A DNA stretch of 13,548 nucleotides from SHYG01 sp041485445 (GTDB lineage Bacteria; Chloroflexota; Dehalococcoidia; Lucifugimonadales; UBA3495): contig JBGPJN010000058.1 in the NCBI GenBank assembly GCA_041485445.1, positions 1 to 13,548 of the forward strand, given 5' to 3'. The notes under the pieces were generated by a model that was not told the DNA's origin, searched no databases, and was given only the letters and a program-made list of their open reading frames with translations. A program made the position numbers and the translations under genes. Numbering within the stretch: position 1 is the first letter of the stretch; every line of letters starts with the position of its first letter. Shown here piece by piece: positions 1-5,339 of the stretch.

Positions 1-107
1 CAGAACAAGAACAGCGTGAGGCCGAACAACGTAAGAACCAAGAACTCGAACGGCAACTTAAGGAACAAGAAGCTCGGGCCAGAGTTTTGAGAAGCGTCAC
101 GCTGTAA
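1..107 (+). CDS. C-terminal tail of a coiled-coil protein, possibly Uma2 family (partial)
   Basis: The 5' end lies outside the window. The open frame gives about 34 residues rich in Glu, Gln, Arg and Lys, ending in ARVLRSVTL before a TAA stop. The charged heptad-like pattern (EQEQREAEQR, ELERQLKEQE) predicts an alpha-helical coiled coil. Uma2/DUF820 endonuclease-like proteins of Chloroflexota and Cyanobacteria often carry such a tail after the nuclease fold, so a Uma2 protein is a reasonable guess, but no catalytic part is visible. Any other protein with a coiled-coil C-terminus would fit. An intrinsic terminator follows about 57 nt downstream, which supports this being the true end of a transcription unit. 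Confidence 0.5.
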   Translation, partial: EQEQREAEQRKNQELERQLKEQEARARVLRSVTL

Positions 108-163
108 GGATCAGTGCCCGTCAGCATACCGACTTGACCTCTTTCGGAAGTTTACCGATCCTC

Positions 164-194
164 AGCCCCCGTCTCCCGCCGGGGGCTTTGTTTT
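164..194 (+). terminator. Rho-independent terminator after the partial coiled-coil gene
   Basis: An 8-bp perfect stem AGCCCCCG / CGGGGGCT (164-171 with 180-187) encloses an 8-nt loop. The T-rich tract TTTGTTTT (187-194) begins with the last base of the stem. It sits just downstream of the coiled-coil gene and ahead of the toxin-antitoxin module. Confidence 0.75.
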
Positions 195-208
195 GGCTGG
201 AGGGGAAC

Positions 209-257
209 GAAATCCCCCCCCACCCCCCTTTGCGAAAGGGGGGCCAATGGGGATTTC
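209..257. repeat. Nested palindromic C/G-rich intergenic repeat
   Basis: The outer arms GAAATCCCC (209-217) and GGGGATTTC (249-257) are perfect reverse complements. Inside them a second perfect stem, CCCCCCTTT (223-231) with AAAGGGGGG (235-243), closes on the 3-nt loop GCG. The pattern (AAATCCCC, then a run of C with TTT, then AAAGGGGG, then GGGGATTT) resembles dispersed palindromic repeats known from many environmental bacteria. It lies in a non-coding gap between a terminator and the toxin-antitoxin promoter. The role is unknown; a small mobile or REP-like element is likely. Confidence 0.7.
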
Positions 258-306
258 TTTGCGCCACGGGGGCTGTGCTTCGGCTTGGGGTTAAGCCCGC
301 TCCCTG

Positions 307-315
307 TGCTAGAAT
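307..315 (+). promoter_or_regulatory. Putative extended -10 promoter of the toxin-antitoxin module
   Basis: TGCTAGAAT has an extended -10 TG followed one base later by TAGAAT (310-315), 21 nt before the antitoxin ATG. A very weak -35 candidate (TTGGGG, 285-290) has a 19-bp spacer. The same TGC-TATAAT form occurs before pdxA and before the VOC gene, which adds some weight. Confidence 0.4.
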
Positions 316-336
316 CTTAGCCAGGAGAGTGTCCCC

Positions 337-588
337 ATGAACACTGGTCTTGTCCGGTTGCTAGAGAAACTGACCCCTGGAGAACAGGCAGAGGTGGAGA
401 CTTTCACCTTGTTTGTGCTGGCACGCCGCAGGTTACGGATAGTGCGAACCCTGACGGAGGAAATCTCCTCAGAGGAGTTGGCGCAACTGGTGGTGGCCTC
501 TGGCAGCTTTGATTGGCTGGATGCGACGGAAGAAGACGTGTACTCCATTGAAGACGGCGAAGCGGTCCAGTGGCCCACTCCGTCATAA
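337..588 (+). CDS. Putative antitoxin of a MazF/PemK-type module
   Basis: This 83-residue acidic protein begins MNTGLVRLLEKLTPGEQAEV. A ribosome-binding site AGGAGAG (323-329) sits 7 nt before the ATG. The N-terminal half is predicted helical (EKLTPGEQAEVETFTLFVLARRR), followed by a basic patch (RRRLR) and an acidic C-terminus (DATEEDVYSIEDGEAVQW). An acidic, probably unstructured tail that wraps the toxin is typical of MazE-like antitoxins. The gene is assigned mainly by position: it lies directly upstream of a recognisable MazF/PemK-like toxin and overlaps its start by 19 nt. No clear AbrB or ribbon-helix-helix signature was found, so autoregulatory DNA binding is not shown. Base composition looks lower in GC than the downstream chromosomal genes, which is compatible with recent acquisition. 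Confidence 0.7.
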   Translation: MNTGLVRLLEKLTPGEQAEVETFTLFVLARRRLRIVRTLTEEISSEELAQLVVASGSFDWLDATEEDVYSIEDGEAVQWPTPS

Positions 589-935
589 AGAGGGGTAGTG
601 TTGTCCTGGTGCGCTACCCATTCACCGACCTGACTGGGGTGAAAGTCCGTCCAGCGGTGGTCATCACGCCAGACCACCTGCTGCCAATACTGGATGATGT
701 CCTCTGTCTCTTTGTCTCCTCGTCGGTGCCATCAGAATTGCTGCCCACCGATCTGGTCCTGGAACAAGGGCACCCAGGCTTCCCAAGAACAGGCCTGAGA
801 TTTCGCTCAGTCTTCCGATGCCACAAGTTGGCGCTGCTTCACAAAACCCTGGTGCTGCGGACACTTGGGGAGATGGATAACGCGATAATGGGGGAGCTAA
901 ACCTGAGACTACAGCTTGCGTTGGGGCTGGCATGA
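570..935 (+). CDS. MazF/PemK-family toxin (predicted endoribonuclease)
   Basis: The 121-residue protein matches the compact MazF/PemK/Kid fold. It has an N-terminal strand KRGSVVLVRYPFTDLTG (residues 7-23), the hallmark RPAVVI (27-32), then FVSSSV (48-53), where the family carries its conserved Ser/Thr. Such toxins cut single-stranded mRNA and stop translation until the antitoxin binds them. The start is GTG at 570, the only initiator leaving the conserved N-terminus intact. No strong ribosome-binding site precedes it, which suggests translational coupling to the antitoxin, whose last 19 nt it overlaps. The stop overlaps the next ATG (ATGA, 932-935), so a third gene is coupled as well. Catalytic activity is inferred from the family, and cleavage specificity cannot be read from the sequence. 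Confidence 0.88.
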   Translation: MAHSVIKRGSVVLVRYPFTDLTGVKVRPAVVITPDHLLPILDDVLCLFVSSSVPSELLPTDLVLEQGHPGFPRTGLRFRSVFRCHKLALLHKTLVLRTLGEMDNAIMGELNLRLQLALGLA

Positions 936-1186
936 GAGAAACCTGGTACGACACCGCCCAAATCTGCCAGGGCGGCCACGTCATCAACCCCATGTCCGTG
1001 GGCAGCCCGGCCCACAACCAGCGCTTCTGCCACATGTGCGGCAAGGCGGCCATCACCGCCTGCCCTGCCTGCACCGCGCCCATCCGCGGCGTGTTCCACG
1101 ACGGCGGCACGGCGCCCGCCCGCGGCGAGTACGCCCGGCCCAGCTACTGCCACAACTGCGGCAAGGCCTACCCCTGGACGCGGTGA
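932..1186 (+). CDS. Small zinc-ribbon protein, DUF2321-like
   Basis: An 84-residue protein beginning MRETWYDTAQICQGGHVIN. This start resembles the DUF2321 family of uncharacterised bacterial proteins. It holds three CxxC pairs (C33/C36, C44/C47, C73/C76) plus C12 and H16, enough for two zinc sites of the rubredoxin or zinc-ribbon knuckle type. The segments FCHMCGK and YCHNCGKAYPW are typical. It is short compared with longer DUF2321 members, but the stop is clean and no downstream coding remnant was seen. Its ATG overlaps the toxin stop, and the codon use is strongly GC-rich, unlike the two genes before it. This may be an older resident gene onto which the toxin-antitoxin module was joined. 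Function is unknown; binding of nucleic acid or protein through zinc ribbons is only a guess. Confidence 0.75.
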   Translation: MRETWYDTAQICQGGHVINPMSVGSPAHNQRFCHMCGKAAITACPACTAPIRGVFHDGGTAPARGEYARPSYCHNCGKAYPWTR

Positions 1187-1210
1187 CTAACAACTGACCC
1201 ATGCTATAAT
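1183..1210 (+). promoter_or_regulatory. Putative promoter of the pdxA-family gene
   Basis: A consensus TATAAT (1205-1210) with an extended TG (1202-1203) lies 29 nt before the ATG at 1240. A possible -35 GTGACT (1183-1188) has a 16-bp spacer and overlaps the stop of the preceding gene. The -10 is convincing, the -35 only modest. Confidence 0.55.
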
Positions 1211-1239
1211 CCAAGGACTTCGCGCTGGGAGGCGTGTCT

Positions 1240-2256
1240 ATGACCAACACCAGGAAACCGGCCATCGCCATCACCATGGGCGACCCCTGCGGCATCGGGC
1301 CGGAGGTGGTGGTCAAGGCCCTCGCCGACCCGCGGGTCTACGCCTCCTGCCGCCCCATCGTGGTGGGCAACACCTACGCCATGCGCCAGGCGGTGAAGCT
1401 CACCGGCCTGCCCCTGCGCATCCATGAGGTCAAGGACCCCTCCGCCGCGGGGCAGGACCCCAAGGTGGTGGACGTGGTGGACATCCACAACCTGAACCCG
1501 GAAGACATCACCGTGGGCCAGATCAGCCCCGCCTGCGGCAAGGCCGCCATGGAGTGGGTGACCAAGGCCGGGGAGCTGGCCTTGGCCGGCGTGGTGGACG
1601 GCCTGGCCACCGCGCCCCTGAACAAGGAGGCCGCCAGCCTGGCGGGGTACACGTCCATCGGCCACATGGAGCTTTTACAAGAGATGTGCGGGGCCAAGAC
1701 CGTGGCCACCATGCTCCTGGCCAAGAACTTGCGGGTGGTCCACCTCACCACCCACCGCTCCCTGCGGGTGGCCTGCGATTATGTGAAGAAGGGCCGCATC
1801 CTGGACTATTTGGCCCTGACCCACGAGAGCTTTGTCCGCTGGGGCTTTCCCCAGCCGCGCATCGGCGTGGCGGCCCTGAACCCCCACGGCAGCGACGGCG
1901 GCCTGCTGGGCCACGAGGAGGCCCAGGAGATCGCCCCGGCGGTGGCGGCGGCCCGGGTGCAGGGCATCCAGGCCGTGGGGCCGGTGCCCGCCGATATCGT
2001 GTTCCACCACGCCATCCAGGGCCGCTACGACGTGGTGCTGGCCATGTTCCACGACCAGGGCCACATCCCGGTGAAGGTGTACGGCTTCGAGGAGAGCATC
2101 ACGGCCAACTTGGGGCTGCCCTTCGTGCGGACCTCGGTGGACCACGGCACCGCCTTCGACATCGCCGGCAAGGGCGTGGCCGATCAGACCAGCATGCTGG
2201 AGGCCATCCGCTTGGCGGTGGCCCTGGCCCAGGGCAACGGCCTGGCGGAGTTCTAG
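1240..2256 (+). CDS. PdxA-family 4-phosphohydroxy-acid dehydrogenase (PdxA or PdxA2 type)
   Basis: The 338-residue protein has the PdxA signature ITMGDPCGIGPE (residues 11-22). PdxA oxidises 4-phosphohydroxy-L-threonine with NAD in pyridoxal phosphate synthesis. PdxA2 paralogues oxidise the 4-phosphates of D-threonate or D-erythronate in sugar-acid breakdown. The three metal-binding histidines of the family align with H172 (in HLTTHRS), H216 (in NPHGSD) and H271 (in FHDQGH). The HDQGHIPVK wording and the ending TSVDHGTAFDIAGKG resemble PdxA2 more than E. coli PdxA. No DUF1537 kinase, the usual PdxA2 partner, is in the window. The ATG at 1240 is chosen over the in-frame GTG at 1234 because GGGAGG (1227-1232) is well spaced for it. 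The gene appears monocistronic. The family is certain, the exact substrate is not. Confidence 0.9.
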   Translation: MTNTRKPAIAITMGDPCGIGPEVVVKALADPRVYASCRPIVVGNTYAMRQAVKLTGLPLRIHEVKDPSAAGQDPKVVDVVDIHNLNPEDITVGQISPACGKAAMEWVTKAGELALAGVVDGLATAPLNKEAASLAGYTSIGHMELLQEMCGAKTVATMLLAKNLRVVHLTTHRSLRVACDYVKKGRILDYLALTHESFVRWGFPQPRIGVAALNPHGSDGGLLGHEEAQEIAPAVAAARVQGIQAVGPVPADIVFHHAIQGRYDVVLAMFHDQGHIPVKVYGFEESITANLGLPFVRTSVDHGTAFDIAGKGVADQTSMLEAIRLAVALAQGNGLAEF

Positions 2257-2283
2257 GGCCCGGCCCACGATTCACCGCCGAGG

Positions 2284-2310
2284 GCCCTTCGGCAAGCTCA
2301 GGGCAGGCTC
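2284..2310. repeat. Dispersed repeat of the CTTCGGCAAGCTCAGG type
   Basis: The stretch around CCTTCGGCAAGCTCAGG followed by GCAGGCTC is close to a short sequence (CCTTCGACAAGCTCAGGACAGGCTC type) that recurs in intergenic regions of many environmental Chloroflexota and other bacteria. On the opposite strand it reads as the familiar spurious peptide CPELAEG. It lies in the 160-nt gap between the pdxA-family gene and proC. Recognition comes from memory of the pattern; copy number in this genome is not visible here. Confidence 0.5.
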
Positions 2311-2349
2311 CGAGGCCGCTGAGACAATAGACAACAAGAGACATCCATT

Positions 2350-2400
2350 GTAAACCCTCTGCGTCCTCAGCGCTCTCTGCAGTTATCGGATCGGCGCTGA
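2350..2400. repeat. Dispersed CTCTGCGTCCTC-type repeat with a hairpin before proC
   Basis: The segment 2350-2385 (CCTCTGCGTCCTCAGCGCTC in its core) resembles a pyrimidine-rich repeat scattered in many bacterial intergenic regions. Its right part can form a 7-bp stem, TCAGCGC (2367-2373) with GCGCTGA (2394-2400), across a 20-nt loop, ending 2 nt before the proC ribosome-binding site (2403-2408). A leader role in proC expression is possible but unproven. Confidence 0.4.
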
Positions 2401-2416
2401 GCAGGAGACAAATCTT

Positions 2417-3220
2417 ATGAAGCTGGCCTTTATCGGCGGCGGCGTCATGGCGGAGGCGATTCTGGGCGGCGTGCTGGCCGCCAAGCTTGCCGAGCCGGGC
2501 GCCATCCACATGGGCGAGCCCCGGCCCGAGCGACGCCAGGCCCTGACCCGCCAGTACGGCGTGAAAGCGACCCAGGACAACCTGGAGGCCGCCCAGGGCG
2601 CCGACTTGGTGATCCTGGCCATCAAGCCCCAGGACCTGCCGACGGTGTTCCGCCAGCTCAAGGGGCACCTGGGCCCCCAGCAGGCGGCGCTGTCCATCAT
2701 CGCTGGGGCCAAGCTGTCCACCCTCAGCCAGGGGCTGGGCCACCCAGCAATAATACGGGTCATGCCCAACACCCCGGCGCAGATCCGCTGCGGCATGAGC
2801 CTGTGGACCTGCGCCAAAGAGGTGGACCAGGCCCGCCGCGACGCCACTAAATCCATTCTGGCCACCGTGGGCCAGGAGATTTACGTGGAGGACGAGAAGT
2901 ACCTGGACATGGCCACCGCCCTCAGCGCCAGCGGCCCGGCCTACGTGTTCCTGTTCATTGAGGCGCTCATTGACGCCGGCGTCTACGTGGGCCTGCCCCG
3001 GGACCTGGCCCGCACCCTGGCCTTGCAGACGGTGCTGGGGAGCACCCGGCTGGTGCTGGAAACCGGCAAGCACCCCGGCGAGCTGAAGGACATGGTGGTC
3101 TCCCCCGGCGGCACCACCGCCGAGGCCCTGCAGGTGCTGGAGCACCGGGGGGTGCCCGGCGCGGTGGTGGAGGCGGTCAACGCCGCCTTCCAGAAGTCCA
3201 TCAAACTGGGCCAGGGGTAA
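2417..3220 (+). CDS. proC: Pyrroline-5-carboxylate reductase
   Basis: ProC catalyses the last step of proline synthesis, reducing 1-pyrroline-5-carboxylate to L-proline with NAD(P)H in the cytoplasm. The 267-residue length is normal. The Rossmann nucleotide-binding loop is IGGGVMAEA (residues 6-14). Further conserved blocks are AIKPQD (68-73), VMPNTP (115-120), the substrate-site motif ALSASGPAYVF (168-178) and SPGGTTAEAL (229-238). A ribosome-binding site AGGAGA (2403-2408) precedes the ATG. The yggT gene follows after 10 nt, a gene order found in many bacteria, so the two are probably co-transcribed. No -35/-10 pair was found in the repeat-containing leader. Nothing about the protein looks degenerate. 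Confidence 0.96.
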   Translation: MKLAFIGGGVMAEAILGGVLAAKLAEPGAIHMGEPRPERRQALTRQYGVKATQDNLEAAQGADLVILAIKPQDLPTVFRQLKGHLGPQQAALSIIAGAKLSTLSQGLGHPAIIRVMPNTPAQIRCGMSLWTCAKEVDQARRDATKSILATVGQEIYVEDEKYLDMATALSASGPAYVFLFIEALIDAGVYVGLPRDLARTLALQTVLGSTRLVLETGKHPGELKDMVVSPGGTTAEALQVLEHRGVPGAVVEAVNAAFQKSIKLGQG

Positions 3221-3230
3221 GGGGAGAAAC

Positions 3231-3524
3231 TTGGAGGCCTTGCGCAACCCGGCAACCCTGGTCAACGCCCTGTTCTGGGTCTTCTACCTCGCCATCCTGG
3301 CCCGCATCATTCTCTCCTTCCTGTTGCCCATGACCGGCCCGCGCCCCAACCCGCTGCTGGCCGGCCTCTTCGCCGTGGCCAACCAGCTTACCGAGCCTAT
3401 CCTGGGGCCCATCCGGCGGGTGATGCCCAACCTGGGGCTCCTGGACCTCAGCCCCATGATCGCCATCATCCTCCTGGAGATTATTCGGTACGTACTGGTA
3501 AAGGTGCTGTTGGGCGGAGGCTAG
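3231..3524 (+). CDS. yggT: YggT-family integral membrane protein
   Basis: A 97-residue hydrophobic protein with the YggT layout: a first membrane segment around residues 10-34 (ALFWVFYLAILARIILSFLLP), a loop with the conserved ITEPILGPIRR-like stretch (QLTEPILGPIRRVMP, about 52-66), and a second membrane segment around 71-93 (LDLSPMIAIILLEIIRYVLVKVLL). The start is TTG at 3231, supported by GGGGAG (3221-3226) at suitable spacing. YggT proteins are linked to envelope or division-site functions in some bacteria, but their biochemical role is not settled. Position after proC is typical. Confidence 0.92.
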   Translation: MEALRNPATLVNALFWVFYLAILARIILSFLLPMTGPRPNPLLAGLFAVANQLTEPILGPIRRVMPNLGLLDLSPMIAIILLEIIRYVLVKVLLGGG

Positions 3525-3533
3525 CTCAGGGTA

Positions 3534-3690
3534 GGTAACTGTTCAGACTTGATGAGGTAGGAAGTGGAGCCGCCGTCCGTCATCCTTCAGCTGAAGGGCG
3601 AAGGCCGGTGTCCAGATACACGCGCGGTTGAGACGCGCCGATGGATTCCGGCTTGTGCCGGAATGACGAAGACCAGTCTGAACAGTTACC
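3534..3690. mobile_element. 157-bp MITE-like element with perfect 16-bp terminal inverted repeats
   Basis: The left end GGTAACTGTTCAGACT (3534-3549) and right end AGTCTGAACAGTTACC (3675-3690) are exact reverse complements. The interior holds no gene. It contains the palindrome CTTCAGCTGAAG (3585-3596), a GCGCG/CGCGC pair, and a hairpin ATTCCGGC-TTGT-GCCGGAAT (3645-3664) followed by GACG, like the GGATTCC...GGAATGACG repeats of many bacteria. The flanks CAGGGTA (left) and CAGGGCA (right, using the last C of the element) differ at one base and might be a decayed target duplication. It separates yggT from the kinase promoter. No transposase is present, so it would be non-autonomous. The family is not recognised. 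Confidence 0.7.
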
Positions 3691-3705
3691 AGGGCAGAAC
3701 CTGCC

Positions 3706-3734
3706 TTGACCCACCCTGGCGCCGCCCATAGAAT
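3706..3734 (+). promoter_or_regulatory. Sigma-70-type promoter of the kinase/hydrolase pair
   Basis: TTGACC (3706-3711), a 17-bp spacer and TAGAAT (3729-3734) match the -35 and -10 consensus at five of six bases each with ideal spacing. The predicted transcript would begin near 3741, about 26 nt before the kinase ATG. It starts just 15 nt beyond the 157-bp inverted-repeat element. Confidence 0.7.
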
Positions 3735-3766
3735 TGGGCCACTCTACCCAAGGGGCCAGGCCACCC

Positions 3767-4432
3767 ATGACCGCACCCAACGGCGACCCTGGGCAACTGC
3801 CGGCGGACCTGGCCACCCTGCGCCAGACCCTGGCCTGCGACCTGGAGGCGGTGCCCGCCGGCCGCCGCAGCCAGGCCTTCCTGGTGGCGCTGTGCGGGCT
3901 GCCCGGCGCCGGCAAGTCCCACTTCGCCCGGGAGCTGGTGCACCGCGTGCCCATGGCCGTGCTGAGCAGCGACCGCCTGCGCAAAGCCCTGGTGGGCCAG
4001 CCCAAATACACCGCCGGCGAAAGCACTCGCCTGTTCTCCGCCTGCCACCGGCTCATCGAGGAGTTGCTGCAGGAGGGACGCAAGGTGCTCTTCGACGCCA
4101 CCAACCTGAACGAGGCATTTCGCCAGCCCCTGTACGACATCACCGACCGCCTGGACGTTCCTCTGGTCCTGGTGCACCTGACCGCGCCCAACGGGGTCAT
4201 CCGCCGCCGGCTCACCGGCCGCGCCAACGGCGAGACCAACAGCAGCTTCTCCGACGCCGATTGGCTCATTTACTGCCGTCTGCGGCCCATGGAGCAGCCC
4301 ATCGCCCGCTCCCACTACGCGGTGGACACCTCCCAGGACATCACGCCGGTGGTGGAGGAGGTCGCCCGGCGGGTGCAGGCGGGCAGCAAGGGCAGGGCCG
4401 GCGGCAGCCTGGAGGTAGCCCCGCAGGTATAG
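3767..4432 (+). CDS. Small P-loop kinase (AAA-type, polynucleotide-kinase/gluconokinase-like)
   Basis: The 221-residue protein has a Walker A loop GLPGAGKS (residues 44-51) after an N-terminal region of about 35 residues. Next come VLSSDRLRKAL, where SSD fits the acidic residue that small-molecule kinases place after the second strand, and VLFDATNLNEAFRQPLY, the DATN motif of the predicted-kinase family related to polynucleotide kinase 5' domains and zeta-toxin folds. Arginine-rich RRRLTGR follows as a likely lid. The substrate cannot be read from the sequence. ATG 3767 is preferred to the TTG at 3734 because the promoter -10 overlaps that TTG. An alpha/beta hydrolase gene begins 14 nt downstream, so the two are probably an operon. 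Confidence 0.85.
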   Translation: MTAPNGDPGQLPADLATLRQTLACDLEAVPAGRRSQAFLVALCGLPGAGKSHFARELVHRVPMAVLSSDRLRKALVGQPKYTAGESTRLFSACHRLIEELLQEGRKVLFDATNLNEAFRQPLYDITDRLDVPLVLVHLTAPNGVIRRRLTGRANGETNSSFSDADWLIYCRLRPMEQPIARSHYAVDTSQDITPVVEEVARRVQAGSKGRAGGSLEVAPQV

Positions 4433-4446
4433 TCTTGGAGGTGGAT

Positions 4447-5262
4447 ATGCTTGGCACCGTAGTTGCCCCTGATGGCGTCCCCATTCGCTTCGAGACCCAT
4501 CCTTCCGCTGAAGGACCCGCCCTGGTGCTGGTCCACGGCTGGTGCTGTGACCGCACCTACTGGGCCAAGCAAATCGGCCCCCTGAGCCAGCGGCACCAGG
4601 TGGTGGCTGTGGACCTGGCCGGGCACGGCCAGTCGGGCCTGGCGCGCCGGGAGTGGACTATGCCCGCCTTCGGCGCCGACGTGGCGGCCGTGGTGCAGCA
4701 CCTGGGGCTGGCGCAGGTAGTGCTGGTGGGCCACTCCATGGGCGGGCCGGTGGTGGCGGAGGCGGCGCGCCAGTTGATTCAAGACCAGGGGATGGCGGGG
4801 CGGGTCATCGGCGTGGTGGGCGCAGACACCTACCGCGACCTGGGAGTCACCTTCACCGCCGCGGAGATAGACCGGATCATGGCCCCCTTCCGGCAGGACT
4901 TCCCTGAGGCGGCCCGGAAGTACGTCCCGGACATGTTCATCGCCGCCTCCGAGGCGGCGCAGCGGGACTGGATCATCCAGGACATGGCGGCGGCCCCGCC
5001 GGCGGTGGGCATCGGCGCCAGAGAAGGCAGCCGGCGCTACCACGAGACGCTGAAGCAGACCTTGCGGGGGCTCAATGTCCCGGTGGTGGCCATCAACTCG
5101 GACTACCGCCCCAACGATCTGGAGGCGGCCCATGGCTGCGGCGTGGAGATACGGCTCATGTCCGGCACGGGGCACTTCGTGATGATGGAGGACCCCGCCA
5201 CCTTCAACCGCCTGCTGGAGGCCGCGGTTAGGGAGTTTGTGGGGGCGCGGGCGCCTGCTTAA
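4447..5262 (+). CDS. Alpha/beta-hydrolase fold protein
   Basis: A 271-residue protein of the alpha/beta-hydrolase superfamily. It has the oxyanion-hole motif VHGW near residue 28, the nucleophile elbow GHSMGG with catalytic S97, a likely acid D219 (INSDYRP) and the catalytic H243 (GTGHFVMMEDP). The catalytic triad is therefore complete and the enzyme should be active on an ester, lactone or similar bond. The substrate is unknown. ATG 4447 is chosen because GGAGG (4437-4441) is 5 nt upstream. A longer open frame continues far upstream in the same phase, but it only shadows the kinase gene. A perfect palindrome follows the stop codon. Confidence 0.9.
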   Translation: MLGTVVAPDGVPIRFETHPSAEGPALVLVHGWCCDRTYWAKQIGPLSQRHQVVAVDLAGHGQSGLARREWTMPAFGADVAAVVQHLGLAQVVLVGHSMGGPVVAEAARQLIQDQGMAGRVIGVVGADTYRDLGVTFTAAEIDRIMAPFRQDFPEAARKYVPDMFIAASEAAQRDWIIQDMAAAPPAVGIGAREGSRRYHETLKQTLRGLNVPVVAINSDYRPNDLEAAHGCGVEIRLMSGTGHFVMMEDPATFNRLLEAAVREFVGARAPA

Positions 5263-5279
5263 CCAGCTGCAAAAACCAC

Positions 5280-5308
5280 GTAGGGGCAGGTTTGAAACCT
5301 GCCCCTAC
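5280..5308. repeat. Perfect palindromic repeat between convergent genes
   Basis: GTAGGGGCAGGTTT (5280-5293) and AAACCTGCCCCTAC (5295-5308) are perfect 14-nt arms around a single G. Highly similar palindromes (GTAGGGGCGGGTTTNAAACCCGCCCCTAC type) occur in many environmental bacterial genomes and give rise to spurious peptides such as GAGFKPAPT. It lies between the hydrolase (+) and the radical-SAM-like gene (-). It might act as a bidirectional transcription stop, though there is no T-tract. Confidence 0.7.
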
Positions 5309-5339
5309 TCGTGTTCCTCGAACCACTGTTGGGAAAGCC

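Noticed and set aside
134..340. Short plus-strand frame (68 codons) covering 134-340
   Set aside because: It runs straight through the terminator hairpin and the nested palindrome and has no ribosome-binding site. The region is non-coding.
1554..2330. Plus-strand frame (258 codons) overlapping the pdxA-family gene
   Set aside because: Frame-shifted reading of the same gene, Gly/Pro/Arg-rich with no motif; it also runs into the intergenic repeat.
2099..3265. Long minus-strand open frame (388 codons) opposite the pdxA end and proC
   Set aside because: It is the antisense of two well-identified genes, rich in Gly, Ala, Leu and His as expected from reversed GC-rich codons. It runs through the intergenic repeat (giving CPELAEG) and has no domain.
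3706..4446. N-terminal extension of the alpha/beta hydrolase frame
   Set aside because: The open phase continues upstream through the kinase gene, but this part is a low-complexity shadow. A good ribosome-binding site and the hydrolase fold both begin at 4447.
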